Of a stretch of 64,000 bases of DNA, positions 17,234-26,591 are shown in pieces. Origin of the DNA: SIG636 sp045592105 (lineage in GTDB: Bacteria > Bacillota > Clostridia > Oscillospirales > CAG-382); NCBI GenBank assembly GCA_045592105.1, contig JAZNUB010000069.1:1-64000 (forward strand), written 5' to 3'. The position numbers and the translations under genes were made by a program. Within the stretch, counting starts at the first letter, position 1; the number at the start of each line of letters is the position of its first letter. Below the pieces are notes generated by a model. It was not told the DNA's origin. It saw nothing but the letters and a program-made list of their open reading frames with translations, and searched no databases.

Positions 17234-18001
17234 ATGAACAAAAAGAAAATTGCTATCGTAACGGGTGCTTCGTCCGGCATTGGAAAAGAATTTGCAAAAC
17301 GCGTATGTGCCGAGTATAGGGTGGATGAGCTGTGGGCGGTAGCGAGAAGCAGGGAAAAGCTTGCCGCTTTAGAGGAGGAGCTTGATATCAAGGTTTGTTC
17401 CATCCCTTGCGATTTAACCGATAAGAACAGCATTTTACACTTGGAAACGCTTTTGAAGCAAAAGGCGTTGCAGGTGGACGTGCTTGTAAATGCCGCAGGA
17501 TACGGCAAATTTGGTGCATTTGAGGATGTACCGCTTGGGGAACAGCTTGATATGATGGAGCTTAACAACAAAGCACTTGTTGCGTTAAGCTATAAGGTGC
17601 TTCCTTTTATGGCAGAAGGCGGCAAAATCTTTATGCTTGGCTCTTTATCCTCGTTTCAGCCTGTGCCGTATATAAGCGTTTACGGTGCAAGCAAAGCGTT
17701 TGTTCTAAGCTTTAGCAGAGCGCTTAACAGAGAGCTTAGAAATAAAGGCATAAGGGTTTTGGCAGTATCGCCCGGTTGGGTAAAAACGGCTTTTTTTGAC
17801 CGTGCCGTGCGTGACAACACGATTGTATATTACAATAAATTTTATACCCCAAAGCAGGTGGTAGATAGGGCGATAAAGGATATGAGAAAGGGGAAGGACG
17901 TTTCTATTTGCGGTTTGCTGATAAGGGCGCAGGTGCTTTTTACCAAGCTTATGCCGCATAAAGCGATTATGGCTATATGGTGTATGCAACAGAAAAAATA
18001 G
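17234..18001 (+). CDS. Short-chain dehydrogenase/reductase (SDR)
   Basis: The 255-residue NAD(P)-dependent oxidoreductase has the Rossmann motif VTGASSGIGKEFA at residues 8-20, LVNAAGYGKFG (near 85), and the catalytic Ser-Tyr-Lys set (LGSLSSFQ, then VYGASKAF near 153). It belongs to the DltE/YqjQ-like classical SDRs; the substrate is unknown. The ATG at 17234 follows GGAAGGGGAGCG. It is convergent with, and only 1 base from, the TVP38 gene. Confidence 0.88.
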   Translation: MNKKKIAIVTGASSGIGKEFAKRVCAEYRVDELWAVARSREKLAALEEELDIKVCSIPCDLTDKNSILHLETLLKQKALQVDVLVNAAGYGKFGAFEDVPLGEQLDMMELNNKALVALSYKVLPFMAEGGKIFMLGSLSSFQPVPYISVYGASKAFVLSFSRALNRELRNKGIRVLAVSPGWVKTAFFDRAVRDNTIVYYNKFYTPKQVVDRAIKDMRKGKDVSICGLLIRAQVLFTKLMPHKAIMAIWCMQQKK

Positions 18002-18002
18002 C

Positions 18003-18611
18003 CTATCTGTTTTGATACTTTATAAAAACCATTCCCAATATAGTTGTTGCCGTAACCGCCGCAAGCCCTATCCATATCCTCGGCGTTGGCGTTGTAAACG
18101 AGGATGCAATGGAAAGCGAGAGCAAAACCGTAGGCAACGCGCCTAAAACGCTGCCAAAAAGGTATTCCCAAAACGGTAGCCTTGCCGCGCCAAGATAAAC
18201 GCCGGCCGTGTGGCAAGGAAAAAATCTTATACAATGCAGAAAAAACGCAGGAAAGAATCCCCGCTTGCTGTTGTAAGACAAAGCGGAAATCAGCGCAGGG
18301 CTTTGAGCGTTTTTATTATAGCCTTCATAGTAAGAAAAGCTGAAGCATAAAGCGTTGCCCACGTTACAAACCGCAAGTGCCGCCCAGGGTGATAACAGGT
18401 ATCCGCACAGCATATATATAACGCCCATAGGGATTATAGGGGACAAGCATTTAACAACGAACAACGAAAGCCCAACAACAGCCGCAAGCCATGGCAGGCT
18501 TGAAATATCAGCAGACAGCCTTTCAACGTTTGGCATAAGGTTAAAGAAATAAACAAACACAGCAAATGCAAACACAGCTAATGTAACAAAATTTGAAATA
18601 AAAGCTTTCAA
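18003..18611 (-). CDS. TVP38/TMEM64 (VTT domain) membrane protein
   Basis: About 200 residues with five or six hydrophobic segments. The central segment (SPIIPMGVIYMLCGYLLSPW and then a GNALCFSFSYYEGY loop) matches the VTT/SNARE-associated domain of the DedA/TVP38 superfamily. Members are implicated in lipid flipping and membrane homeostasis. A TTG at 18611 follows AAGGTGG with 8-base spacing and is preferred; a GTG at 18623 lies within that site. It is divergent from rfbA. Confidence 0.75.
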   Translation of the reverse strand: MKAFISNFVTLAVFAFAVFVYFFNLMPNVERLSADISSLPWLAAVVGLSLFVVKCLSPIIPMGVIYMLCGYLLSPWAALAVCNVGNALCFSFSYYEGYNKNAQSPALISALSYNSKRGFFPAFFLHCIRFFPCHTAGVYLGAARLPFWEYLFGSVLGALPTVLLSLSIASSFTTPTPRIWIGLAAVTATTILGMVFIKYQNR

Positions 18612-18680
18612 ATACAGTACCACCTTATAAGCAGTTAGTATAAATTGTATTCGTTAACGGTACTGTTTATTAATTAATGC

Positions 18681-18709
18681 TTGAAATTGATTTATATTAG
18701 TGATATAAT
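18681..18709 (+). promoter_or_regulatory. Promoter of the nucleotide-sugar cluster
   Basis: TTGAAA (18681-18686) and TATAAT (18704-18709) are 17 bases apart, 50 bases before the rfbA ATG. Confidence 0.75.
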
Positions 18710-18758
18710 ATTTTGAATTATTTTGTAGAAGTTTACATTTTTAAGTGAGGTATTGATT

Positions 18759-19625
18759 ATGAAAGGTATAGTTTTAGCAGGTGGCAGAGGTACAAGGCTT
18801 TACCCGCTTACAAAGGCCGTTTCCAAACAGCTTTTGCCTGTGTATGATAAACCGCTTATATATTATCCCTTGTCAACGCTTTTGTTGGGCGGCATAAGCG
18901 ATATACTTGTTATATCCACGCGTGAGGATATAGGCTCATATAAAACCTTGCTTGGTGATGGCAGCACGTTTGGCGCAAGGCTAACCTATGCGATACAGGA
19001 AACGCCTCGCGGGCTTGCCGATGCATTTATCATAGGCAAGGAGTTTATAGGGGATGATAACGTTTGCCTTATCCTTGGTGATAACGTTTTCTTTGGGCAG
19101 GATTTAACGCGCATCTTAAACCGCGCGGCATCCCGCAAGGAAGGTGCAACGATATTTGGGTATCCCGTTAAGGACCCGCGCGATTTCGGCGTGGTTGAGT
19201 TTGATAAGAACAAAAAAGTTATTTCGATAGAGGAAAAGCCGCAAAAGCCAAAATCCTCGTTTGCGGTGCCGGGGCTTTACTTTTATGATAACCGCGTGTG
19301 TGATATAGCGGCAGAGGTTAAGCCTTCTCCTCGCGGAGAGATAGAGATAACAGCGGTAAACAACGCGTATTTAGAGATGGGGCTTTTGAACGTGGAGCTT
19401 ATGGGGCGCGGTATGGCTTGGCTTGACACGGGCACGCCCGAAGGGCTTTTGCAAGCGGCAGAGTATGTTGAGGCGGTGCAAACGCGCCAAGGCTTTTACA
19501 TAGCATGCTTGGAGGAGATAGCGTGGCGCCGCGGTCTTATTAGCAAGAAAAAGCTTTTAGAGGTTGGTAATTCCTTGAAAATGACCGATTACGGCAAGTA
19601 TATCCTATCGCTTATTAACGAATAG
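18759..19625 (+). CDS. rfbA: Glucose-1-phosphate thymidylyltransferase
   Basis: The 288-residue enzyme makes dTDP-glucose from dTTP and glucose 1-phosphate. The signature LAGGRGTRLYPLTKAVSKQL is at residues 6-25, followed by YDKPLIYYPLSTL and LGDNVFFG; the C-terminus retains GMAWLDTGTPEGLL and a Q.RQGFYIACLEEIAWR-like segment of the RmlA family. GTGAGG is 7 bases before the ATG at 18759. It is the first gene of a four-gene run with rfbB, rffA and an ATP-grasp gene. rfbC and rfbD of dTDP-rhamnose synthesis are not here, which fits a dTDP-amino-sugar end product instead. Confidence 0.96.
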   Translation: MKGIVLAGGRGTRLYPLTKAVSKQLLPVYDKPLIYYPLSTLLLGGISDILVISTREDIGSYKTLLGDGSTFGARLTYAIQETPRGLADAFIIGKEFIGDDNVCLILGDNVFFGQDLTRILNRAASRKEGATIFGYPVKDPRDFGVVEFDKNKKVISIEEKPQKPKSSFAVPGLYFYDNRVCDIAAEVKPSPRGEIEITAVNNAYLEMGLLNVELMGRGMAWLDTGTPEGLLQAAEYVEAVQTRQGFYIACLEEIAWRRGLISKKKLLEVGNSLKMTDYGKYILSLINE

Positions 19626-19641
19626 AAGGAAGGTATACATA

Positions 19642-20700
19642 GTGAAAACAGTACTTGTAACAGGTGGCGCAGGCTTTATAGGCAGTAATTTTGTAAGATA
19701 TATGCTTAACGCGCATACCGATTACAAAATTATAAATTTAGATGCTTTAACCTATGCGGGTAATCTTGAAAGCTTAAAGGACGTTGCTGATAATCCCAGA
19801 TACAGCTTTGTTAAATGCGATATTAGGGATGCTATTGGCATTAAAAAGGTATTTGACGAAAACAGCATTGATTACGTTGTAAACTTTGCCGCCGAAAGCC
19901 ATGTGGACCGCAGTATTGTGGACCCGCAAGCGTTTTTGACAACTAATGTGTTGGGCACGCAGGTGCTTTTGGATGAAGCAAAAAGCCATTGGAAGCTCAA
20001 GCCCGAGGATAAATACAGCAGGGAATACAAAGAGGGTGTAAAATACCTTCAGGTTTCCACAGATGAGGTTTACGGTGCTTTGGGCAAAATAGGTATGTTT
20101 ACGGAAACAACTCCGTTACAGCCAAACAGCCCGTATTCTGCGTCAAAAGCCTCGGCTGATATGTTTGTGCGCGCTTATCACGAAACTTTTGGTATGCCCG
20201 TTAATATAACGCGTTGCTCTAATAACTACGGCCCATATCAATTTCCCGAAAAGCTCATCCCCCTTATGCTTAACAATTGTCTTAGCGGTAAGCCCTTGCC
20301 TGTTTACGGTGACGGGATGCAGATAAGAGATTGGCTGCACGTTAATGACCATTGCCGTGCTATTGATTGCGTTATACATAACGGTAAAAACGGCGAGGTT
20401 TATAACGTAGGCGGTAATAACGAAAAGGCTAATATAGAGATAGTTAAGCTTATAATCAAGGCGGTAGGTGCCTCCGAAAGTCTTATTACTTATGTAAAGG
20501 ACCGTCCGGGGCATGACCGCCGCTATGCGATAGATAATACCAAGATAACAAGCACGCTTGGCTGGGTGCCGCTTTACACCTTTGAGCAAGGGATAAACGA
20601 AACGGTGCAATGGTACCTTGCAAACAGGGAATGGACAGAGAGCGTAATAAGCGGTGGCTACGCGGCGTATTACGACAAGATGTATAAAAGCGCAGAATAG
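19642..20700 (+). CDS. rfbB: dTDP-glucose 4,6-dehydratase
   Basis: The 352-residue extended SDR converts dTDP-glucose to dTDP-4-keto-6-deoxyglucose. Landmarks are VTGGAGFIGSNFVRY at the N-terminus, ESHVDRSI (near 88), VSTDEVYGALG (catalytic Thr-Asp-Glu, near 138), SPYSASKASADM (Tyr-x-x-x-Lys) and YGDGMQIRDWLHVNDH. The start is GTG with GAAGGAAGG upstream. It lies 16 bases after rfbA. Confidence 0.97.
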   Translation: MKTVLVTGGAGFIGSNFVRYMLNAHTDYKIINLDALTYAGNLESLKDVADNPRYSFVKCDIRDAIGIKKVFDENSIDYVVNFAAESHVDRSIVDPQAFLTTNVLGTQVLLDEAKSHWKLKPEDKYSREYKEGVKYLQVSTDEVYGALGKIGMFTETTPLQPNSPYSASKASADMFVRAYHETFGMPVNITRCSNNYGPYQFPEKLIPLMLNNCLSGKPLPVYGDGMQIRDWLHVNDHCRAIDCVIHNGKNGEVYNVGGNNEKANIEIVKLIIKAVGASESLITYVKDRPGHDRRYAIDNTKITSTLGWVPLYTFEQGINETVQWYLANREWTESVISGGYAAYYDKMYKSAE

Positions 20701-20717
20701 CTGTGGAGGCAAAGGAT

Positions 20718-21851
20718 ATGATCCCTTTTAATCGCCCGCCGTTTACGGGCAAGGAAACAGAATATATAGCAAACGCAATAGCCGCAGGAAAAATATGCGG
20801 TGACGGCGCTTATACTAAAAAATGCAACGCTTGGATAGAGCATAACACCTCTGCAAAGAAAGCGCTTCTTACAACCTCTTGCACGCACGCGTTGGAGATG
20901 GCGGCGTTGCTTTGCAACATTCAAAGCGGGGACGAGGTTATAATGCCATCGTTTACGTTTGTTTCAACCGCAGATGCTTTTGTTCAGCGCGGGGCTAAGA
21001 TTGTGTTTGTAGACATAAGAAAAGACACGATGAATATAGACGAAAGCCTGATAGAAAAGGCAATAACGAAAAAAACAAAAGCCATAGTACCCGTGCATTA
21101 TGCGGGTGTTGCTTGTGAGATGGACACTATCAACGCAATAGCGAAAAAGCACGGCTTGTTTGTGGTTGAGGATGCGGCACAAGGAGTAATGTCCACTTAC
21201 AAGGGCAAAGCGTTAGGTACGATAGGGCATTTTGGGTGTTACAGCTTTCACGAAACAAAGAATTACAGCATGGGTGAAGGCGGGGCGCTTTTGATAAACA
21301 CCGATACGGCTGATATCGAAAAAGCAGAGATAATCCGCGAAAAGGGAACGGACAGAAGCCGTTTCTTCCGCGGGCAGGTGGATAAATACACTTGGGTGGA
21401 TTATGGCTCTTCCTATCTCCCCAGCGATATGAACGCCGCATATCTGTACGCACAGCTTGAAATGGCAGAGGAGGTAAACCAAAGCCGTCTTGCTTTGTGG
21501 GCGCAGTATTACAGCGCGCTTGAGCCGTTAAAGGAGAAGGGAAGGATAGAGCTGCCTTTTATACCCGATGGTTGTGTTCATAACGCGCATATGTTTTATA
21601 TAAAAGCAAAGGACTTAGCGGAAAGAGGAGCGCTTATATCGTACCTTAAGGAGAGGGGTATAAGCAGCGCGTTCCACTATATCCCGTTGCATAGCTCGCC
21701 CGCAGGTGTGCGCTTCGGCCGCTTTTGCGGCGAGGACGTGTATACCACGGCGGAAAGCGAAAGGCTTTTGCGCTTGCCTATGTATTACGGCTTGAGCGCA
21801 AAAGAGGTTGAAGAGGTTACTGCTACAATCAAAGAGTTTTACGGTGAATGA
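20718..21851 (+). CDS. rffA: dTDP-4-amino-4,6-dideoxygalactose transaminase
   Basis: This 377-residue PLP-dependent aminotransferase of the DegT/DnrJ/EryC1 family is very like enterobacterial RffA/WecE: it opens with MIPFNRPPFTGKE, has CTHALEMAALL, PSFTFVSTADAF, VHYAGVACEMDT, VEDAAQGVMSTYKG and the Lys-bearing SFHETKNYSMGEGGA, and RGQVDKYTWVDYGSSY. It would convert dTDP-4-keto-6-deoxyglucose plus glutamate to dTDP-Fuc4N. The ATG at 20718 follows GGAGG with 9-base spacing. Its stop overlaps the next gene's start (ATGA). Confidence 0.92.
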   Translation: MIPFNRPPFTGKETEYIANAIAAGKICGDGAYTKKCNAWIEHNTSAKKALLTTSCTHALEMAALLCNIQSGDEVIMPSFTFVSTADAFVQRGAKIVFVDIRKDTMNIDESLIEKAITKKTKAIVPVHYAGVACEMDTINAIAKKHGLFVVEDAAQGVMSTYKGKALGTIGHFGCYSFHETKNYSMGEGGALLINTDTADIEKAEIIREKGTDRSRFFRGQVDKYTWVDYGSSYLPSDMNAAYLYAQLEMAEEVNQSRLALWAQYYSALEPLKEKGRIELPFIPDGCVHNAHMFYIKAKDLAERGALISYLKERGISSAFHYIPLHSSPAGVRFGRFCGEDVYTTAESERLLRLPMYYGLSAKEVEEVTATIKEFYGE

Positions 21852-22957
21852 TGGAAAATTTTGTTATTATAGGTGCTAACAGCTTTCAAAACAGGCTGAT
21901 TTTAAAGGCAAAAGAGATGGGGTATCGCACCCACGTTTTCGCGTGGGAGTGTGGGGATATAGGCGAAAAAACGGCAGACGTTTTCTACCCCATAAGCATA
22001 ACGGAGAAGGAACGCATCCTTGATATATGCAAAACGCTAAATCCTTGCGGTATAGCCTCCATTGCCTCGGACCTTGCAGTTATTACTGTAAACTACGTTG
22101 CGGAAGCATTGGGGCTTAACGGCAACTCTTATGACGACAGCTTTATTTGTACAAATAAATACGCAATGCGTGAGGCATTTTTAAAATCAAACGTGGCTGT
22201 GCCAAAATTTATAAAGGTGTCAAAACCGCCAAAGGAAGAGGAGCTTGCCGGTTTTAGCTATCCGCTTATCGTTAAACCAACGGACAGAAGCGGAAGCCGT
22301 GGCATAACCAAGGTGGAAAGCTTTGAGGAAATTGAAAAGGCTGTTTTGGCATCCACCGCACATTCGTTTGAAAAATGCGCTGTTATAGAGGAGTTTATCG
22401 AGGGGGATGAGTATAGCTGTGAGTGTATTTCTTATAAGGGAAAGCACCATTTTTTAGCTTTTACAAAGAAATACACAACGGGCGCACCCGGCTTTGTTGA
22501 AACAGGGCATACGCAGCCTTCTGATATACCGAACGCGTATCACGAAAGAATTAAAAACGAGATATTTAAGGCTTTAACGGCTTTGAATATAAAAAACGGC
22601 GCCTCGCACACAGAGTTTAAGGTGTGCCCCAACGGAGATATGCGTATTATAGAAATCGGTGCGCGTATGGGAGGGGATTGCATTGGCAGCGACCTTGTGT
22701 TTTTATCAACGGGTGTAGATTTTGTGCGCGCCGTTATTGACGTTGCCTGCGGCAGAGAGCCAAACCTTAGTAGCTTGCACGCTGAACAAAGGGCGGTAAT
22801 AAAGTTTATTTTTAACGAGGGTGACCTTGATGCCTTTAAAAAAATACAAAACGATAATACCAAAACAATGCACTATATAAGCGATATGGAGTACGCTAAT
22901 ATGGGCGTTGTTACCGATAGCTCTAACCGCGTGGGCTATTATATATACACGGAATAA
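21848..22957 (+). CDS. ATP-grasp carboxylate-amine ligase-like enzyme
   Basis: The 369-residue protein has an N-terminal Rossmann-like preATP-grasp domain (VIIGANSFQNRLILKA) and an ATP-grasp fold: YPLIVKPTDRSGSRGITKV (near 137), VIEEFIEGDEYSCE (near 178) and MRIIEIGARMGGDCIGSD (metal-binding Glu, near 262). Such enzymes join a carboxylate to an amine through an acyl phosphate. Translational coupling to rffA suggests it acts on the dTDP-amino-sugar or its acceptor, for example acylating the 4-amino group with an amino acid. The substrate is inference. It ends at a strong terminator closing the cluster. Confidence 0.8.
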   Translation: MMENFVIIGANSFQNRLILKAKEMGYRTHVFAWECGDIGEKTADVFYPISITEKERILDICKTLNPCGIASIASDLAVITVNYVAEALGLNGNSYDDSFICTNKYAMREAFLKSNVAVPKFIKVSKPPKEEELAGFSYPLIVKPTDRSGSRGITKVESFEEIEKAVLASTAHSFEKCAVIEEFIEGDEYSCECISYKGKHHFLAFTKKYTTGAPGFVETGHTQPSDIPNAYHERIKNEIFKALTALNIKNGASHTEFKVCPNGDMRIIEIGARMGGDCIGSDLVFLSTGVDFVRAVIDVACGREPNLSSLHAEQRAVIKFIFNEGDLDAFKKIQNDNTKTMHYISDMEYANMGVVTDSSNRVGYYIYTE

Positions 22958-22964
22958 GCAAAAC

Positions 22965-22995
22965 GCCGCCCTTAAGCGCAAGGGCGGCACTTTTT
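22965..22995 (+). terminator. Terminator of the nucleotide-sugar cluster
   Basis: GCCGCCCTT (22965-22973) pairs with AAGGGCGGC (22980-22988) and is followed by a T run. Confidence 0.9.
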
Positions 22996-23046
22996 GTAAA
23001 AAGGGCAAAAAATTTGCCGAGAATTAAACAAATATTAATATACTTG

Positions 23047-23055
23047 TGTTATAAT
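23047..23055 (+). promoter_or_regulatory. Extended -10 promoter of the sodium/phosphate symporter gene
   Basis: TGTTATAAT fits the extended -10 pattern TGnTATAAT; no clear -35 was found. The ATG is 31 bases downstream. Confidence 0.6.
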
Positions 23056-23086
23056 CTTTTCACATTATGGGAAAGGTTGGCATTTT

Positions 23087-24847
23087 ATGGATAGTATAGT
23101 CTTTGCCGTTATACAGCTTCTTGGCGGTTTAACCTTCTTCCTTTACGGTATGAAGGTGATGTCCGAGGGGCTTGAAAAATCAACCGACGGTAAGCTTAAC
23201 AAAAACATCACAAAGGTTACAAGAAGCCGTTTTCTCTCGATGCTTTTCGGCGCGGGGCTAACCATAGCCGTTCAATCGTCGTCTGCGGTAACGGTTATTC
23301 TCGTTGGTCTGGTTAATTCCGGTATAATGGAGTTTGGGCAGACTATTGGGGTGCTTATGGGCTCTAACGTAGGCACAACGCTTACAACCTGGCTAACAAG
23401 CCTTGCAGGTATCGATAGCGATGTGTTCTGGATGAAGATGCTAAAGCCCGTTAATTTTGCACCTATCTTTGCTTTTATCGGTATACTGATGATACTTGGT
23501 GCAAAAAAGCAAAAGTATAAGGACGCGGGCAGTATTTTAGTTGGCTTTTCCGTTTTGATGTTTGGTATGTCCCAAATGTCCGATGCTATGGAGCCTTTGG
23601 CTGAAATGGAAGGCTTTAAGACTATATTAACAGCGTTTACCAACCCGATTCTTGCCGTTATCGTTGGTGCGGTTTTCACGGGTATTATTCAAAGCTCTGC
23701 CGCATCGGTTGCTATATTACAGGCTTTGTCTATGTCCGGTGGTATTACCTACGGTATGGCTATCCCGATAATTATGGGGCAAAATATAGGTACCTGCGTT
23801 ACAGCGTTGATATCCAGCATAGGCGTTAGCAGAAACGCAAAAAAGGTTGCCGTTGTTCACCTTTCCTTTAACATTATCGGCACGCTGATTTTGCTTATCC
23901 CATATTTTATTTGTAGCTATTTCTTAGATATTGCTTTCCTTAATGAAGAAATTTCTCCTTTTATGATAGCCGTTGTGCACAGTATATTTAATATTGTTAC
24001 AACGCTGCTGCTGCTTCCGTTTACCAAACAGCTTGAAGCACTTGCAAACAAAATTATCCCCGAAAAGGAAAAGAAGGAAAATCGCGGCATCATTTTGGAT
24101 GACCGTTTGCTAACCGTTCCTACCGTTGCAGTTAAAGAGTCGTTTAACGTTGCGGCAAGTATGTGCCGCTTATCGCAAGAAACCTTGGTTAAGGCATCAA
24201 CGCTTTTAACAAAGTATGATGAAAAGCAGGAAGCCGAGGTTTTAGAGGCGGAGCAGGAGCTGGATAATTTAGAGGACCAGCTTGGCTCCTATATGATGAA
24301 AATTTCAAAAATAGGCGTTACCGAGGAGGATTCTCACAAGGTTACGCAGGTTTTACATACGATTAACGATTTTGAGCGCATTGGTGACCACGCGGTAACT
24401 CTTGTTGCCGTTGCTAAAGAGCTAAAGGATAAAAAACGCGGCTTTTCAACCCAAGCTAACAGAGAGATAGAGATATTAAATTCTGCTGTGCTTGAGATAC
24501 TTGATATAACCGTAAACGCTTTTTGCAACAACGATCAAGAGTTGGCAATGCTGGTTGAACCCTTGGAGCAGGTGATTGACGATTTGGTGCTTAACATTAA
24601 GGCAAACCACATTGTAAGGCTGCAAAATGATGAATGTACTATCTCCTTAGGCTTTGCGCTTGTTGATTTGCTTACAAGCTATCGCAGGGTGTCTGACCAT
24701 TGTTCCAACATAGCGGTTGCAGTTTTGGAAGCTCCGCACGGCACCTTTGAAACACATAAGTATCTTGGTAAAACCAAGCACCGCAAGAACGAGAATTTTG
24801 AAACGTTGTTTGCGCAGTATAGCGAAAAATTTGCATTGACTAAATGA
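23087..24847 (+). CDS. Sodium/phosphate symporter with C-terminal PhoU domain
   Basis: The 586-residue protein combines a Na/Pi-cotransporter (NptA/PF02690) membrane region (about 1-310) with a cytoplasmic PhoU-like helical domain (about 345-560). The two inverted repeats of the transporter show the QSSSAVTVILVGLVNSG and QSSAASVAILQAL motifs (near 64 and 203) and GSNVGTTLTTW / GQNIGTCVTAL. It would import phosphate with sodium, regulated through the PhoU part. It is monocistronic and lies next to a secreted phosphatase in convergent orientation. Confidence 0.92.
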   Translation: MDSIVFAVIQLLGGLTFFLYGMKVMSEGLEKSTDGKLNKNITKVTRSRFLSMLFGAGLTIAVQSSSAVTVILVGLVNSGIMEFGQTIGVLMGSNVGTTLTTWLTSLAGIDSDVFWMKMLKPVNFAPIFAFIGILMILGAKKQKYKDAGSILVGFSVLMFGMSQMSDAMEPLAEMEGFKTILTAFTNPILAVIVGAVFTGIIQSSAASVAILQALSMSGGITYGMAIPIIMGQNIGTCVTALISSIGVSRNAKKVAVVHLSFNIIGTLILLIPYFICSYFLDIAFLNEEISPFMIAVVHSIFNIVTTLLLLPFTKQLEALANKIIPEKEKKENRGIILDDRLLTVPTVAVKESFNVAASMCRLSQETLVKASTLLTKYDEKQEAEVLEAEQELDNLEDQLGSYMMKISKIGVTEEDSHKVTQVLHTINDFERIGDHAVTLVAVAKELKDKKRGFSTQANREIEILNSAVLEILDITVNAFCNNDQELAMLVEPLEQVIDDLVLNIKANHIVRLQNDECTISLGFALVDLLTSYRRVSDHCSNIAVAVLEAPHGTFETHKYLGKTKHRKNENFETLFAQYSEKFALTK

Positions 24848-24851
24848 TAAT

Positions 24852-24888
24852 AAAACGAGGTTGAGCATTAAAAGCTCAGCCTCGTTTT
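24852..24888. terminator. Bidirectional terminator
   Basis: AAAACGAGGTTGAGC (24852-24866) pairs with GCTCAGCCTCGTTTT (24874-24888), with one G-U pair and T runs on both strands. It serves the convergent symporter and phosphatase genes. Confidence 0.9.
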
Positions 24889-24893
24889 GGTAA

Positions 24894-26471
24894 TTAGTCA
24901 ATCAATCCTGCATCGTATTTCAAAACTATTGCCGCATCCAAATTATCAACCACGCCGTCAGCGTTAATATCGCCTCTGGATAAATCAAAGCTTTCACCAA
25001 GGTCGATACCAGCATCATACTTCAAAATCATAGCGGCATCCAAATTATCAATCACACCGTCTGTGTTAACGTCACCATCAGCACCGTTTTCGGAAATTGT
25101 GCGCTTTGCGGCTATAAACACGCTATCCTTAAGCTTGAAATCGGGGCTTGTTTGGCTTTTGTTTTCAGAAGCAAACATACGCAATGTTATACCGCTTTCG
25201 TTTACGTCCAAAACGGATACACCGTGCGTGCGCGCAGGGTCTGCAACGTTTTTGTAGGTTATGGCAAGCATATCGCTATTATACGTTGGGGGAGTAATAA
25301 GCGTGCCTTCCGTGCCGCGCTCGCAGTCCGACGAAGGGGCTTGGATGTAATATGTACCAACTGTGCTGTTTGCATCAACCACCTCGCCATTATATAGCTT
25401 GTGCGTGCGTGCATAGATATGGTTGTTACCCGAAAAAGCGATATCTACACCGTATTTATCACAGAAATCAGACCAGTAGCCGTAATGCGCATTGCCGCCT
25501 GTATTGCCGTTAAACCATTGGTAATGCTGGGATATAAACAGATATTTATATTGCCCCTTTTTGCTTTCGATAACCTTGCCCGCCCAATCCTGTATCTCTG
25601 CGCGAACGCTTTCGTTCATAGTTTCGTTATCAAAAACAAACCAAAGAATATCGTTATACATAAAGTAGTAAACAACGCCCGGCTCATACGGCGTGGTACT
25701 GTCACCAAGATAGCAGTTTTCGGGGTTGTTGTGCATTATACGGAAATAATTAAAGGTGTTGTTTGTGTCTGTGTTGTTCATATTATCGTGGTTGCCGTTA
25801 AGGTCAACGTAAAGATAATTCTTAACAAACGCCGTGTTGTATACTTGGCGCCAGAAATTAACGCTTCCGCCGTAAGCAACGGTGTCCCCTGTGCTGAACA
25901 TCATATCCACGTTGTATTCGGCTTGTGAAGCCGCGTAAATAACCGCTTGGGTTGCTGCTGCAAGCCTGCCGCCTAAGGGTGAATAGGTATGAAAATCGCT
26001 TATCCAAACAAAGCTGTACTCCTCCGCGCCGGAGGTTTTGAAATAGTGAACAGCGGAATATTCACCATATCCGTCACCAATTCTGTATTTGTAGCGTGTT
26101 GCGGGCTTAAGGCCTGTAAGATCCGCGTTGTAATTCAAAAACTTGTGCTCCTCGGAAAAAACGGGCTGTGCAGAATTGGTTGCAAAGGTATTGCCTAAGA
26201 AATACTTGTAATCGGTATCGTTATAGCTACCGTTAACAACAGTTGCGTTGCCCCAACCGCTATCGCTTGCTTCCTTGTATTCAACAAAGCATTCGGTGCA
26301 ATCGAAATCCGCAATCCAGCTTATGCCTATCTGGGTGTTGCAGTTTTCACCTGGGTTAGCACATATAATATCAACCCTTGAGCTTGCGGCAGAAACGGGC
26401 GTTGATGCAGGGAAAACCGCAAGGCTTAACGTTATAATCGCGCAAAGTATAAGCGATAAAGCTTTTTTCAT
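24894..26471 (-). CDS. Secreted purple-acid-phosphatase-like metallophosphoesterase with dockerin
   Basis: The 525-residue protein has a signal peptide (about 1-28), a fibronectin-like N-terminal domain of purple acid phosphatases (about 30-145), a metallophosphoesterase domain with SDFHTYS, STGDTVAYGG, LNGNHDNMN, SQHYQW and SGNNHIYART metal-ligand motifs, and two C-terminal type I dockerin repeats (VNTDGVIDNLDAAMILKYD and INADGVVDNLDAAIVLKYD). It probably releases phosphate from organic esters outside the cell and is held to a cohesin scaffold or surface. It has a good promoter and AGGAGG site. Confidence 0.88.
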   Translation of the reverse strand: MKKALSLILCAIITLSLAVFPASTPVSAASSRVDIICANPGENCNTQIGISWIADFDCTECFVEYKEASDSGWGNATVVNGSYNDTDYKYFLGNTFATNSAQPVFSEEHKFLNYNADLTGLKPATRYKYRIGDGYGEYSAVHYFKTSGAEEYSFVWISDFHTYSPLGGRLAAATQAVIYAASQAEYNVDMMFSTGDTVAYGGSVNFWRQVYNTAFVKNYLYVDLNGNHDNMNNTDTNNTFNYFRIMHNNPENCYLGDSTTPYEPGVVYYFMYNDILWFVFDNETMNESVRAEIQDWAGKVIESKKGQYKYLFISQHYQWFNGNTGGNAHYGYWSDFCDKYGVDIAFSGNNHIYARTHKLYNGEVVDANSTVGTYYIQAPSSDCERGTEGTLITPPTYNSDMLAITYKNVADPARTHGVSVLDVNESGITLRMFASENKSQTSPDFKLKDSVFIAAKRTISENGADGDVNTDGVIDNLDAAMILKYDAGIDLGESFDLSRGDINADGVVDNLDAAIVLKYDAGLID

Positions 26472-26496
26472 AAATAAAACCTCCTTTTATATGGTG

Positions 26497-26525
26497 ATTA
26501 TATCATTAATAAAATGTGAAATCAA
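26497..26525 (-). promoter_or_regulatory. Promoter of the secreted phosphatase gene
   Basis: On the minus strand TTGATT (26520-26525) and TATAAT (26497-26502) are 17 bases apart. Confidence 0.7.
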
Positions 26526-26534
26526 TAAAAATTA

Positions 26535-26563
26535 TTGCATATTCAAAAGAAAAGTGTTAAAAT
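26535..26563 (+). promoter_or_regulatory. Promoter of the small Cys-rich protein gene
   Basis: TTGCAT (26535-26540) and TAAAAT (26558-26563) are 17 bases apart and divergent from the phosphatase promoter. Confidence 0.55.
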
Positions 26564-26591
26564 TATCCTTGACACAAGGGAGGGATAAACG

